This document shows positions 17,758 to 27,210 of a stretch of 64,000 nucleotides of DNA, piece by piece (within the stretch, counting starts at the first letter, position 1; each line of letters begins with the position of its first letter). The notes below the pieces were generated by a model. That model was not told where the DNA came from, did no database searches, and saw only the letters and a program-made list of their open reading frames with translations. The position numbers and the translations under genes are program-made. Source of the stretch: an uncultured Verrucomicrobiota bacterium. GTDB taxonomy: Bacteria; Verrucomicrobiota; Verrucomicrobiia; Opitutales; Opitutaceae. Where the stretch lies: assembly GCA_903869675.1 (NCBI GenBank), contig CAIQAB010000017.1:124001-188000 (forward strand). Reading direction: 5' to 3'.

Positions 17758-18912
17758 GTGAACGCCCGCGATCTAGATTTACCGAATCCTTCCTCCCCGG
17801 GCCCCCGCGTCGGCTTCAACCCCGTCGCGGTGATGCTGGTGTGCGTCGCCGCCCTCTGCACCCTAGGGCTGATTGCGGTATTTAGTGCGACTGCCTACAA
17901 GTCGTCCGGCTTTTTCTGGAAACAGGTCCTTGGCCTCGGCCTCGGCGTAGCCGCGGCCTGGGCGGTCGCCCGGCTCGATCTAGAGTTCTGCCGACGTTAC
18001 ATCTGGCTGATCGCGTTCGGCGTGGTCGGCCTGCTCCTGCTCGTAGCCATCCCCCACATCGGCATCAGCGTGAATGGCTCCCGGCGCTGGCTCGGCTTCG
18101 GCCCGATTCGTTTTCAGGTCTCGGAGCTGGCTAAAATCGGCATCGTTTTTGTCCTCGCTCACTATCTGGCCCTTAACCAATCGCTGATGGAGAATCTGAA
18201 GCGCGGCTTCATCCTGCCGATCGTTATTATCGGAGGCATCGCCGGCCCCATCATGTTGCAGCCGGACTTCGGCACCACCGCGCTAGTAAGCGCGGTCGGA
18301 GTCGCCCTGCTCTTCCTCGCCGGCGCGCGCTGGCGTTACATCGTGACCTCGGTTACCAGCATGGTTGCGCTCTTCGCCGTCGCCGTAGCCCTCAACCCCA
18401 ACCGCCTAACCCGCCTCACCGCCTTCCTCGACGTGGAGGGCAATAAACAGGCCGGCACCTACCAGGTCTATCAAAGCTTCCTGGGTTTCGCCGCTGGCGG
18501 CCTTACCGGCGCCGGTCTCGGCCAGGGACGCCAGCAGGTGTATTTTCTGCCCGAGGCCCACACTGATTTTATCTTCGCCGTGGTTGGGGAGGAACTCGGT
18601 CTGGTCGTCACCTTGGCGACCGTGCTGACCTTCCTGCTTTTCTTCGTTTGCGGTGTGCTGCACCTGCGTCGCGCTCCGAATCAATTCCAGTTTCTACTCG
18701 TCGCTGGCGCCCTCCTCATCGTCGCACTACAAGCAATCGTAAACCTCGGCGTCGTGGTCGGACGCCTGCCCACCAAGGGTATGTCCCTTCCCTTCGTCAG
18801 CGCCGGTATGTCCAATCTGGTGCTGATGGGGATCATCGTCGGACTGCTCATCAACACCAACCGCGCCTGGCTCCGCGAGGACGTGCTCCCCGGCAGCCGC
18901 GATTTCAGCTGA
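17758..18912 (+). CDS. ftsW: Septal peptidoglycan polymerase FtsW (SEDS family)
   Basis: A 384-residue SEDS protein with about ten transmembrane helices. It polymerises lipid II at the septum, paired with FtsI. Diagnostic blocks are NGSRRWLGFGPIRFQVSELAK, LQPDFGTTALV, GAGLGQGRQQVYFLPEAHTDF-IFAVVGEELG and GRLPTKGMSLPFVSAGMSNL. The start is GTG at 17758. The stop TGA overlaps the murG ATG (TGATG), so the two are coupled. Confidence 0.95.
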   Translation: MNARDLDLPNPSSPGPRVGFNPVAVMLVCVAALCTLGLIAVFSATAYKSSGFFWKQVLGLGLGVAAAWAVARLDLEFCRRYIWLIAFGVVGLLLLVAIPHIGISVNGSRRWLGFGPIRFQVSELAKIGIVFVLAHYLALNQSLMENLKRGFILPIVIIGGIAGPIMLQPDFGTTALVSAVGVALLFLAGARWRYIVTSVTSMVALFAVAVALNPNRLTRLTAFLDVEGNKQAGTYQVYQSFLGFAAGGLTGAGLGQGRQQVYFLPEAHTDFIFAVVGEELGLVVTLATVLTFLLFFVCGVLHLRRAPNQFQFLLVAGALLIVALQAIVNLGVVVGRLPTKGMSLPFVSAGMSNLVLMGIIVGLLINTNRAWLREDVLPGSRDFS

Positions 18913-20048
18913 TGCCCGCAAACCCGCGCACCTACCTGCTCTCCTGCGGCGGCACCGGAGGCCACCTCTCCCCGGGCATCGCGCTGGCCGAGGGCCTCGC
19001 CGCCCGCGGCGACCGGGCCGTGCTGCTCATTAGCGAAAAGCAGGTAGACGCCCGCCTTGCCGCGAAATACCCCGCCCTGGACTTCACCCCCATCCCCGGC
19101 TCGCCCCTCGGCGCCTCGCCAAAAGTGCTTACGCGCTTCCTCGTCTCGCAGTCAAAAGGCTTTGCCGCCGGCCTGGGGCTCGTGCGCAGACTGCGCCCGG
19201 CTGCGATCGTTGGCTTCGGCGGCTTCACCACCGCGAGCGTCATTCTAGCCGGCGCTCTGCACGGAGTCCCCGTCGCCTTGCATGAAGCCAATCGCGTGCC
19301 CGGCAAGGCCGTGCGCCACCTCGCCCGTCTCGCCCGCCGCGTTTACCTGCCACCCAGCGTCACCCTTCCCTCCGTGCCCGCGTCGAAGGTCCGCGCCGCC
19401 GGCCTGCCCGTCCGCTCCGAAATCCGCCCCTTGCCCCGCGCCGAGGCCGCGGCCCGGCTAGGCCTCGACCCAGCCAAAAAAATTCTGGTGGTTTTTGGCG
19501 GCAGCCAAGGCGCGACCCCGCTGAATGCATGGGCCCGCGCCGCAGCCGCAGAACTCGCCTCGCGCGACGTGCAACTCGCGTGCGTGACCGGTTTGGGCAA
19601 AGGCGCCGCCGAGCTCACCACCGTGGCTGGTCCCCACAAGGAACCCGTGCGTGCGGTTTGGATACCGTTTTGCGACGATGTTGCCACGCTTCTGTCCGCA
19701 GCCGATCTCGTGGTTGCGCGCGCCGGCGCCGGCAGCCTCGCCGAGTTTGCCCGCATCGGCTCTCCCGCCATTCTCGTGCCCTACCCGCAGGCCGCCGATG
19801 ACCACCAGCGGGCGAACGCCGCCTGGTTCGCCGCCCAAGGCGGCGGCGTGGTCCTGGAACAGGACGCCCTCGCGCAACTCACCCCGCGCACCGTCGCGTT
19901 GCTAGCCACCCCCGGGATTCTCTCCGCCCACCGCGCCGCCCTCGCCCGTCTCGATTTCAGCCCCGCCTTGGATTTCATCCTCGACGATCTCGACACTTTG
20001 ATCGCCCCCCGCCAGCGCCACGCCGTCCGCGCGGCCGCCGCCGCATGA
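18912..20048 (+). CDS. murG: Lipid II synthase MurG (UDP-GlcNAc transferase)
   Basis: A 378-residue GT-B glycosyltransferase that adds GlcNAc to lipid I on the cytoplasmic face. GGTGGH at 13-18, HEANRVPGKAVRHLAR, VFGGSQGATPLNAWA and the UDP-GlcNAc site VVARAGAGSLAEFARIGSPAILVPYPQAADDHQ-RANA are all present. The frame is open much further upstream, but the ATG overlapping the ftsW stop gives the conserved N-terminus. The stop overlaps the murC-murB start by 4 bases. Confidence 0.96.
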   Translation: MPANPRTYLLSCGGTGGHLSPGIALAEGLAARGDRAVLLISEKQVDARLAAKYPALDFTPIPGSPLGASPKVLTRFLVSQSKGFAAGLGLVRRLRPAAIVGFGGFTTASVILAGALHGVPVALHEANRVPGKAVRHLARLARRVYLPPSVTLPSVPASKVRAAGLPVRSEIRPLPRAEAAARLGLDPAKKILVVFGGSQGATPLNAWARAAAAELASRDVQLACVTGLGKGAAELTTVAGPHKEPVRAVWIPFCDDVATLLSAADLVVARAGAGSLAEFARIGSPAILVPYPQAADDHQRANAAWFAAQGGGVVLEQDALAQLTPRTVALLATPGILSAHRAALARLDFSPALDFILDDLDTLIAPRQRHAVRAAAAA

Positions 20049-22378
20049 ACGCCACCGACTCGCTTCCCCTGCTTTTCGGACGCCCCGTGCGCGGTCTGCA
20101 TTGCATTGGCGTAGCCGGGATGGGCCTCGGGCCGCTCGCGCTCTACGCCGCCGGCCTCGGGTTTGCCGTAACCGGCGGGGACGACGGCCCGACCGACGCC
20201 ATGGCCGCCCACCTATCTCGTGCCGGCGTCATCCTGGTTCCCGCCGATATGCTTCCAGCTGCGGCGGACTTGATCGTGTTTTCATCGGCCATTCCGGAGG
20301 CGCACCCCATCCTCGCCGCCGCACGGGCAAGGGGACTACCGGCAGTGCGCCGAGGTGAACTACTGGCAGAGCTGGCCCGCCACCGCCAGCTCGTCGCCGT
20401 GTGTGGTTCCCACGGAAAAACCACCACGACCGCGATGCTTGTCACTGCCCTGCGCGCCGCCGGCCTCGCGCCTGGCTACGTGGGCGGTGGGCTCTTCGGC
20501 GACGACTCCTTGCCACCCGCCGCCGTAGGCAGCGACGCTTGGCTGATCGCCGAAATAGACGAGAGCGATGGGACCATAAACCAGTTTGCGCCCCATCTCT
20601 GTCTGGTGGTGAATCTGGACTGGGACCACCCCGATCACTACCCGGCCGAGGCCGATCTGCTCGCCGCCTTCTCATCCCTCCTCGCGCGCACCTCCGGCCC
20701 GGTTTTACTCAACGCCGCCTGCCCGCGCTCCCTTGCTCTCCCCAACGGACGGTCCGGCGTGTTCACCTTCGGCCACAGGGGCCACTACGCCCTGCTTTCC
20801 CACCAACCGGAGGGCCCCGCCGGACTAGCCTTGAACCTGGGAGGCCGGTTCCTTCCCGTCCTGCCCGCCGCGACGGTCCGAGCCTTCGGCGATTTTAACG
20901 CCCTCAACGCCACCGCCGCCTTGGCCGCCGCCGACCTGCTCGGCGCCCCACTCCAGTCTAGCCTACTTGCCCGCTATCCCGGAGTCCGCCGGCGTCAGGG
21001 CATTTTAGAGGGCGGCACCGGTGTGGTGGTGATCGAAGATTACGCCCATCACCCGGCCGAAATTGCCGCCCTGCTCGCCAGCCTTCGGCCCCGCATTCGT
21101 GCCGGAGGTCGTCTCCGAATCGTCTTCCAACCCCACCGCTTCAGCCGCACCGAGCGGTTTCGCCCTGCTTTCGTATCCGCCCTCGCCACCGCCGACGCCA
21201 TAACCCTACTCGACGTCTATGGCGCAGGCGAAAACACCTTGCCCGGCGGCACCAGCGCTGACTTGGCCGCCGACCTCGCCGCGGCGCACCCCTCGCTTCC
21301 CTTAGTTCATCTGCCCGGCGGACACGCCCCGGCCTTCGATCGTCTCTCCGCCGACCTGTGCCCGGGGGATCTCGTTGCCATCATCGGCGCGGGCGACCTC
21401 GACGCATCCGCCCGCGTTTGGCTCGCTACCCGGGATTCCTCCGTCTGGTGGGACCGTGTGGCCGCCGCCCTTGCCGCCGCCGTCTCCACCGCTACCCCGC
21501 TCTTGCGCGAAGCCCCGCTGGCCGCCCGCACCACGCTAGGGGTGGGCGGCGCCGCCCGCCTCTACTCCGAACCCGGCACCGACGAGGATCTACTGAGTCT
21601 AGTCCGCGCCGCCCATGCCCTAGGTATCCGCCTGCTCCCGCTTGGACGCGGCTCCAACCTCCTCGTGCCCGATGCTGGCGTGGACGCTCTAGTTGTCAGC
21701 CTTCGCCACCCATTCTGGGAAAGCTTTACCCCCCTGCCCGACGGTCGCATCCGAGTCGGCGCCGGCCTTCGCTTGAAAAACCTCTGTGGTCTCGCCGCCA
21801 GAGCCGGAGTGAGCGGATTCGAGTTCCTCGAAGGCATCCCCGGCAACATCGGTGGCGCCCTGCGCATGAACGCCGGCGCGATGGGGGGGTGGATGTTCGA
21901 CGTGGTGGAAAGTGTCGAGTTCATCACCCTCCAAGGCGAGGTCCGGACCCTGCCAAAGGCGGCGATGCATGTGAATTACCGCCATTGCGCGGAACTCGAA
22001 AACGCCATCGCCACCGCCGCCATCCTCCAGCCCGCCGCCTCCATTCCCAGCGAGAGCGTGTCGCGCCAGATTGATGTCTACCGCGACAAACGGAAAAAAT
22101 CCCAACCCCGGGAACCCTCCGCGGGCTGCATTTTCAAGAACCCGACCGGTGACTCGGCCGGCCGCCTAATCGACGCCGCGGGCCTTAAGGGCTCGCGCGA
22201 AGGCGACGCCGAGGTCTCGCCCGTCCACGCCAACTTCATCGTCAACCACAACCATGCCAGCGCCGCAGACGTCATCGCTCTCATCCGCCACGTGAGGGCT
22301 AGCGTCGAAAAAACCCATGGAATTCGCCTCGAACCCGAAGTCCTGCTCTACGGCCGGGAGTGGAAGGACGTGCTCTGA
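20045..22378 (+). CDS. murC/murB: MurC-MurB fusion: UDP-MurNAc:L-alanine ligase / UDP-MurNAc dehydrogenase
   Basis: A 777-residue bifunctional protein. Residues 1 to about 465 are MurC: HCIGVAGMGLGPLALYAAGL, the ATP loop CGSHGKTTTTAML (K125), DESDGTINQF and the terminal-domain EDYAHHPAEIAALL. Residues about 485-777 are MurB, an FAD enzyme reducing UDP-GlcNAc-enolpyruvate to UDP-MurNAc. It has the FAD-binding LGRGSNLLVPDAG, FLEGIPGNIGGALRMNAGA (about 590-607) and SAGCIFKNPTGDSAG (about 690), where cysteine occupies the proton-donor position often held by serine. The consecutive pathway steps are thus joined in one chain, in the order MurC then MurB. No stop or frameshift separates the two parts. 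Confidence 0.95.
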   Translation: MNATDSLPLLFGRPVRGLHCIGVAGMGLGPLALYAAGLGFAVTGGDDGPTDAMAAHLSRAGVILVPADMLPAAADLIVFSSAIPEAHPILAAARARGLPAVRRGELLAELARHRQLVAVCGSHGKTTTTAMLVTALRAAGLAPGYVGGGLFGDDSLPPAAVGSDAWLIAEIDESDGTINQFAPHLCLVVNLDWDHPDHYPAEADLLAAFSSLLARTSGPVLLNAACPRSLALPNGRSGVFTFGHRGHYALLSHQPEGPAGLALNLGGRFLPVLPAATVRAFGDFNALNATAALAAADLLGAPLQSSLLARYPGVRRRQGILEGGTGVVVIEDYAHHPAEIAALLASLRPRIRAGGRLRIVFQPHRFSRTERFRPAFVSALATADAITLLDVYGAGENTLPGGTSADLAADLAAAHPSLPLVHLPGGHAPAFDRLSADLCPGDLVAIIGAGDLDASARVWLATRDSSVWWDRVAAALAAAVSTATPLLREAPLAARTTLGVGGAARLYSEPGTDEDLLSLVRAAHALGIRLLPLGRGSNLLVPDAGVDALVVSLRHPFWESFTPLPDGRIRVGAGLRLKNLCGLAARAGVSGFEFLEGIPGNIGGALRMNAGAMGGWMFDVVESVEFITLQGEVRTLPKAAMHVNYRHCAELENAIATAAILQPAASIPSESVSRQIDVYRDKRKKSQPREPSAGCIFKNPTGDSAGRLIDAAGLKGSREGDAEVSPVHANFIVNHNHASAADVIALIRHVRASVEKTHGIRLEPEVLLYGREWKDVL

Positions 22379-22475
22379 ACCCGGACGGGAGCCGTGAAGC
22401 TGGAATAAAGACCCTGTCCTTCACCCATCCCGCGCCTCCTTCCACCTAACTACCGATCTCTCGCAGCTTATCTTC

Positions 22476-23420
22476 ATGCCCCTTCCCTTTCGCATAACCG
22501 TCCTCGCCGGCGGAGTCTCGTCGGAACGCGAGGTCTCGCTTGGCTCCGGCGCGGCCTCGGCCGCCGCCCTCGCTCGGCTCTGGCCCACCCGATTGCTCGA
22601 CGTGACCTCCGCCAGCCTGCCGCCCGGCTTGGAGCCCGCTCGTGACATCGTTTTCTCCACGCTGCACGGAACCTTCGGCGAAGACGGCGGCATGCAGCGC
22701 CTACTCGACGCCGCTGGAATCGTCTACGCCGGCTGCGATGCCGCCTCCTCGGCTCTCACCATGGACAAGGCCGCCACCAAACGCGCGGCCTCCGCCGCGG
22801 GCGTCCGGGTAGCCGCCGACACCGCCTTTCGTGTCCCCGGAGAGTTACCCGGTGCCGGAGCCCTGATCTCCGCACTCGGCACGGAGAATATAGTCCTCAA
22901 ACCCAACGACCAAGGCTCCTCGGTGGGCCTCGCGCTACCTGAAGGCCGGGCCGCCCTTGCCTCCGCCCTCGCCGCCCTCACCCCCGGTTCTTGGCTGGCG
23001 GAGCCCCGCCTCACCGGTCGCGAACTCTCCGTGGGCGTGCTGAACGGCTCCGCCCTGGGCGTGGTTGAGATCCGGCCTCGCTCCGGGGTTTACGATTTCG
23101 CCAGCAAATACATGAAAGGCGCCACCGAGTATTTTGCCCCCGCCCCACTGCCGGATGAAGCCACCGCCGCCGTCCGCCTCGCCGCCGAGCGCGCCTTTGC
23201 CGCGTGCGGCTGCCGTGACTACGCCCGCGTCGATTTTATCCTTATTTCCCCCGCAGAGTTTTATCTGCTGGAAATCAATACGCTACCCGGCATGAAAGAA
23301 ACCAGCCTCCTCCCGATGAGTGCGCGCTGTGCAGGGCTGGATTTCACGGGGTTAGTAGAAAGTTTGGTCAATCCCGCCGTGCGCCGTCTCATGGAGAGCT
23401 CAATTTCCCAACGTTCGTGA
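22476..23420 (+). CDS. ddl: D-alanine--D-alanine ligase
   Basis: A 314-residue ATP-grasp enzyme making D-Ala-D-Ala for MurF. The N-terminus VLAGGVSSEREVSLGSG, then STLHGTFGEDGGMQRLLDAAGI, VLKPNDQGSSVGL, the metal-binding EINTLPGMKETSLLP and the preceding YARVDFIL are standard. The length is typical for DdlB. It follows the murC-murB gene by about 100 bases and its stop overlaps the ftsQ GTG by 4 bases. Confidence 0.95.
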   Translation: MPLPFRITVLAGGVSSEREVSLGSGAASAAALARLWPTRLLDVTSASLPPGLEPARDIVFSTLHGTFGEDGGMQRLLDAAGIVYAGCDAASSALTMDKAATKRAASAAGVRVAADTAFRVPGELPGAGALISALGTENIVLKPNDQGSSVGLALPEGRAALASALAALTPGSWLAEPRLTGRELSVGVLNGSALGVVEIRPRSGVYDFASKYMKGATEYFAPAPLPDEATAAVRLAAERAFAACGCRDYARVDFILISPAEFYLLEINTLPGMKETSLLPMSARCAGLDFTGLVESLVNPAVRRLMESSISQRS

Positions 23421-24427
23421 ATCACGTCCCGCTCATTTCGCAAACCGCTCCCACTTGGAGGGATGCCATTATCCAGGATACGCCACCGCGTCCGCGCCAC
23501 GGCGCGGCCCGCCGCCGTCTCGCCATGGCTAGCGTCCGGCACTGGGCCGCAGTCGGCGCGATCACCGCGTGCCTGATTTTCGGATACATCGGCTGGCGCG
23601 CCTGGCGCGACAACCCCGCGGTGCTGGCCGCCCCCGCCTCTTCCGTTCCCGTGCGCGAAATCGCCCTTCGCACCGACGGCGTGCTCACCCGCGCCTGGGT
23701 AGAGCGAATTCTCAATATAGACCGTCGAGCCGGCCTGATGAATCTCGACCTCGCCGCTCTGCGCGACCGGTTGCTCCAATCCGGCCAGATCCGCACCGCC
23801 GTGCTCGCCCGCCGCTTTCCCGATGTGCTGGCCGTCATAATCGAGGAACGCAGCCCCGTGCTGCGCACTCACGCCCGGCCCGAGGTCGCGGCCGACAACA
23901 CCGGGCAGGACCCTCTCTACGTCGCGAGGGATGGTTTTATCTTTTCCGGCGAGCTCTACCCCGACCACCTGGTCGAGAGTTTGCCGCTGCTCGCCGGCGT
24001 CACCCTGACGCGCGACCCCGCCGGTCACGGTTTTGCCCCGATCGAAGGCATGGAGCCTGTAACCGCCCTTCTCGGCACGGCGCGCTCATCCGCCCCCGCC
24101 CTCGCCAAGGAGTTTAAGGTGGTGTCCCTCGCCCGCTTCGCCCGCGACGGCGTCATTCTCGTCCGCACCCCCGAAGTAGCCGAGATCGCCTTCGGGACAC
24201 GTGACGACTTTTACCTCCAGATCGCCCGGCTCGACTACATTTTGGAACAACTCCGCGCCCGACCCGCCGGAGCCTCGCCGATCCACTCGATCGACCTTTC
24301 GGTGGGCAGCCGCCAGGTGCCTGTAGCCTTCGACTCTCCGCCAGTCCCGCCCAAACCCAACGCGTCACGCCCGGCCCCGCGCGCGACCGAAGCGGCCCGC
24401 CCGCCCCTCACTTTTTTCCACCCCTGA
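23417..24427 (+). CDS. ftsQ: Divisome protein FtsQ (POTRA domain)
   Basis: A 336-residue bitopic protein. An N-terminal cytoplasmic tail of about 45 residues is followed by a transmembrane helix (about 46-66). A POTRA-like domain (about 78-150) includes VREIALRTDGVLTRAWVERI, NLDLAALRDRL and VLARRFPDVLAVIIEERSP, the FtsQ/DivIB pattern of short motifs. The C-terminus is proline-rich. FtsQ links FtsL/FtsB to the early divisome. The GTG start overlaps the ddl stop, and ftsA follows after about 40 bases, the canonical ftsQ-ftsA-ftsZ order. Confidence 0.85.
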   Translation: MNHVPLISQTAPTWRDAIIQDTPPRPRHGAARRRLAMASVRHWAAVGAITACLIFGYIGWRAWRDNPAVLAAPASSVPVREIALRTDGVLTRAWVERILNIDRRAGLMNLDLAALRDRLLQSGQIRTAVLARRFPDVLAVIIEERSPVLRTHARPEVAADNTGQDPLYVARDGFIFSGELYPDHLVESLPLLAGVTLTRDPAGHGFAPIEGMEPVTALLGTARSSAPALAKEFKVVSLARFARDGVILVRTPEVAEIAFGTRDDFYLQIARLDYILEQLRARPAGASPIHSIDLSVGSRQVPVAFDSPPVPPKPNASRPAPRATEAARPPLTFFHP

Positions 24428-24466
24428 TTTTCCCCCGCCACCGCCCACCGCCAATTTTTACGCACC

Positions 24467-25690
24467 GTGCCCACCTTCTCTAAATCCCGCATCGTCGGCG
24501 CCGTAGAAATCGGCACCACCAAGATCACCGTGCTCGTGGGCGAAGTCGCCGGCCCCAGTTTGAATGTGATCGGCTTCGGTGAGTTCCCCTCCCGCGGCGT
24601 GGTCAAAGGCATGGTGGTGGACAGCAAAGCCGCGGGCGAAGCCACCCACCGCGCCATCGACGGGGCCGAAAAAACGGCCGGCGCCCGCCTCCAGCAGGTG
24701 TTCCTCGCGCAAAGCGGGGCCCACATCGACGGCTTTTACCATGAGGCATCCGTCAACGTCGGCGGTCTCGAAGGCCGCGTGAGCCAGCTCGACATCGACA
24801 ACGTCTATAGACTCGCAAAACATAAGGCCCTGCCCCCGGGCCGGTGCATCGTTCACTTCCTCCGCCGCCCCTTTTACCTTGATGGCACGCTCAGCCCTTC
24901 ACCTGAGGAAATCCGCGGGGACCGCCTCTCCGTGGGCGTATGGCACGTCCACGGCGACCAGCATCGCATCGCCGATAGCGTGCATATCATCCGGAATTTT
25001 AACCTGCCCGTGAGCGAACTTGTCCTCTCCGGCCTCGCCGCCGGGAATATCCTGACCACCCCCGAGGAACGTCAGCATGGCGTGCTGGTGATCGACCTCG
25101 GCGGAGGCACAACTGACTTCGCGTATTACCGTCAAGGCCGCGCGTGTCTGGCCGGAGTCGTCGCAGTCGGCGGCTCCCACCTCACCAACGACCTCGCGCT
25201 CGGCCTGCGCATCACCGAAAGCCAGGCCGAAAAAATGAAACTGCTCCATGCCCGCGCCACCATCACCGCCAAGGACCGGGCCGACTCAGTCTGGCTGAAT
25301 GGCGACATGGGCATTGGCGATCGCCGATTCCCCAGGATGACCATCGAGCAGATCGCCGCCGCCCGCACGCGCGAGACCCTTGAAGTGGTCCGGAAAAAAC
25401 TCGGCACGCTCTACACCCCTGGCGAGACCTTGGCGGGCGTAGTGCTGACCGGCGGAGCCTCCGCCCTGCCCGGCATCGAAGACGCCGCATCAAGGGTTTT
25501 CGAGGTGCCCGCTCGCGTTGGCACTCCCCACGTTGAAGTCATCGAGTCACTCCGGCATCCGTCCTGCAGCACCGCCCTGGGTCTACTCCACCAAGGCATC
25601 TCCCAACAACACGAGGCGACTACCCTCCAGTCCCAGTCCGGCCTCGGCGCCAAATTCAAAAACTTCCTCGACCGCATAGCCTCGGTGTAA
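24467..25690 (+). CDS. ftsA: Cell division protein FtsA (actin-like FtsZ membrane tether)
   Basis: A 407-residue actin-fold ATPase that anchors FtsZ to the membrane. VGAVEIGTTKITVLVGEV opens the phosphate-1 region. GRCIVHFLRRPFYLDGTLSP falls in the FtsA-specific 1C domain. VIDLGGGTTDFAYY (D210, GGGT 212-215) is phosphate 2, and VVLTGGASALPGIEDAA is the adenosine motif. The C-terminus (KFKNFLDRIASV) is a plausible amphipathic membrane-targeting helix. The start is GTG. Confidence 0.93.
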   Translation: MPTFSKSRIVGAVEIGTTKITVLVGEVAGPSLNVIGFGEFPSRGVVKGMVVDSKAAGEATHRAIDGAEKTAGARLQQVFLAQSGAHIDGFYHEASVNVGGLEGRVSQLDIDNVYRLAKHKALPPGRCIVHFLRRPFYLDGTLSPSPEEIRGDRLSVGVWHVHGDQHRIADSVHIIRNFNLPVSELVLSGLAAGNILTTPEERQHGVLVIDLGGGTTDFAYYRQGRACLAGVVAVGGSHLTNDLALGLRITESQAEKMKLLHARATITAKDRADSVWLNGDMGIGDRRFPRMTIEQIAAARTRETLEVVRKKLGTLYTPGETLAGVVLTGGASALPGIEDAASRVFEVPARVGTPHVEVIESLRHPSCSTALGLLHQGISQQHEATTLQSQSGLGAKFKNFLDRIASV

Positions 25691-25854
25691 CGCGGGAAAC
25701 GCAGCAATCATAAACCAGGTTTCAGTATTCAGTATAGCACCACAGCACTCTGGTTTGATTATTTTCTGCTGCCGCGTTTCACCCCCTGGATTCCCCTTTT
25801 CGACCTACCACTTCCGCCGCTTTCTGAATTCCGATTTCTGACTCCTTTTCCACC

Positions 25855-27177
25855 ATGTCCCCCGCCGAGAACGCCCCCCCTGCCTCCGACGACCTACTGA
25901 CCGATCGCCGCATCGCAATAAAGGTCGTCGGCCTAGGCGGCGCCGGCGCCAACGCGGTTGATCGGCTGAAAATGGAGAACCTCGACCGCCTCCAGATGGC
26001 GGTGATCAACACCGACGCCCAGGCTCTCGCCGTCTCGCCCGTTCAAGACAAGGTGCTGATCGGCGCGTCGGTGACCAGGGGACTCGGTGCCGGAGCCGAC
26101 CCCGACCTCGGTCGCCAAGCCGCCGAGGCCGACCGCGAGAAAATCGCCGCCGTGGTGAAGGATTGTGATCTGGTTTTCCTCCTGGCCGGCATGGGTGGGG
26201 GCACTGGCTCCGGCGCGGCACCCACCGTAGCCGAGATCGCCGCCGAGCAAGGCGCTCTGGTCATCGCCTTCGTAACCTTGCCCTTTAGCTTCGAAGGCGG
26301 GCGCCGCGCCAAACAGGCCGACGAAGGCCTGATCGCCCTTCGTAAAATCTGCGACGCCGTCATCCCCCTGTCCAATGACCTTCTCCTGCAGGAAGGCACC
26401 GAGGGTGAGACCGTTCTCGATTCCTTTGCCCGCGCCGACGAATGGATCGGGCGAGGCGTAAAATCCATCTGGTCCATGATGTTCCGCACCGGGTTGATAA
26501 ATCTGGATTTCGCCACCCTGCGCCAGTCATTCCATACGCGCGGCGGAAAAACGCTATTCGGACTGGGCACCGGTGCTGGGGAAAATCCGGTGGCCGAAGC
26601 ACTGGAAAGCCTGAAGCTATGCCCCCTGCTCGCCACGCCTGAGTTTGCCCGTAAAGCTGACCGCCTTCTAGTTAACATCGTCGGCGGCACCGATCTCACC
26701 CTGCCGCGGGTCAACGAAATCATGACTGCGGTCACCGAACAGTTCGGTAAGGAAGCCCACGTCGTGATGGGTGCGGTCATCGACGAAACCAGCCATGGCC
26801 GGCTCGAGCTGATGGTGCTCGGCACGAGCGACTCAGGCTCACGCGTTTTCACCCCGCGCCGGAATACCGCGCGAAACCGCCCTCAGACCAGCCCTGAACC
26901 AGCCCTCTCCGAAGGCCTGCCGTTTGCCGGCCCCGCAGGCACCCCCGTTGCCCGCGCGGAGGAGACGCTCACCCCGGCTCCTGCCGCCCAGGAAAAAAAA
27001 TCCTCCGCCCGCGAGCGCTCCATCGCCCCGCTTACCACCGCAGCCGGCCAGGTCGAACTAACGCTCGGCGAACACGAAACTCGTGGCACCTTCGAGAAGA
27101 GCGACCGCAACCTCTTTGAAGGCCAGGATCTGGACGTCCCCACTTACCTCCGCCAAGGTTTGAAACTGCACCTCTGA
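25855..27177 (+). CDS. ftsZ: Cell division GTPase FtsZ with a substituted T7 loop
   Basis: A 440-residue tubulin-like GTPase that forms the Z ring. GGAGANAVDRL, NTDAQAL and the GTP signature GMGGGTGSG are intact, so nucleotide binding is expected. The synergy loop reads GLINLDFATLRQSF. The first aspartate is present (D218, E. coli D209), but the second, catalytic D212 of E. coli, is threonine (T221). In most FtsZ this loop (NxDFAD) completes the GTPase site of the next subunit. The following ENRA block is also changed to ENPV. The C-terminal peptide VPTYLRQGLKLHL, which binds FtsA, is conserved after a variable linker. It lies 164 bases after ftsA, so it may have its own promoter. Confidence 0.94.
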   Translation: MSPAENAPPASDDLLTDRRIAIKVVGLGGAGANAVDRLKMENLDRLQMAVINTDAQALAVSPVQDKVLIGASVTRGLGAGADPDLGRQAAEADREKIAAVVKDCDLVFLLAGMGGGTGSGAAPTVAEIAAEQGALVIAFVTLPFSFEGGRRAKQADEGLIALRKICDAVIPLSNDLLLQEGTEGETVLDSFARADEWIGRGVKSIWSMMFRTGLINLDFATLRQSFHTRGGKTLFGLGTGAGENPVAEALESLKLCPLLATPEFARKADRLLVNIVGGTDLTLPRVNEIMTAVTEQFGKEAHVVMGAVIDETSHGRLELMVLGTSDSGSRVFTPRRNTARNRPQTSPEPALSEGLPFAGPAGTPVARAEETLTPAPAAQEKKSSARERSIAPLTTAAGQVELTLGEHETRGTFEKSDRNLFEGQDLDVPTYLRQGLKLHL

Positions 27178-27210
27178 TCCCAGAACCGCCGGTCGGGCAC
27201 AACTCACACG

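Noticed and set aside
16689-17861. Minus-strand open frame of 390 codons opposite the LysM gene
   Set aside because: The glycine-rich translation mirrors the alanine/proline-rich LysM protein; there are no motifs and no start context.
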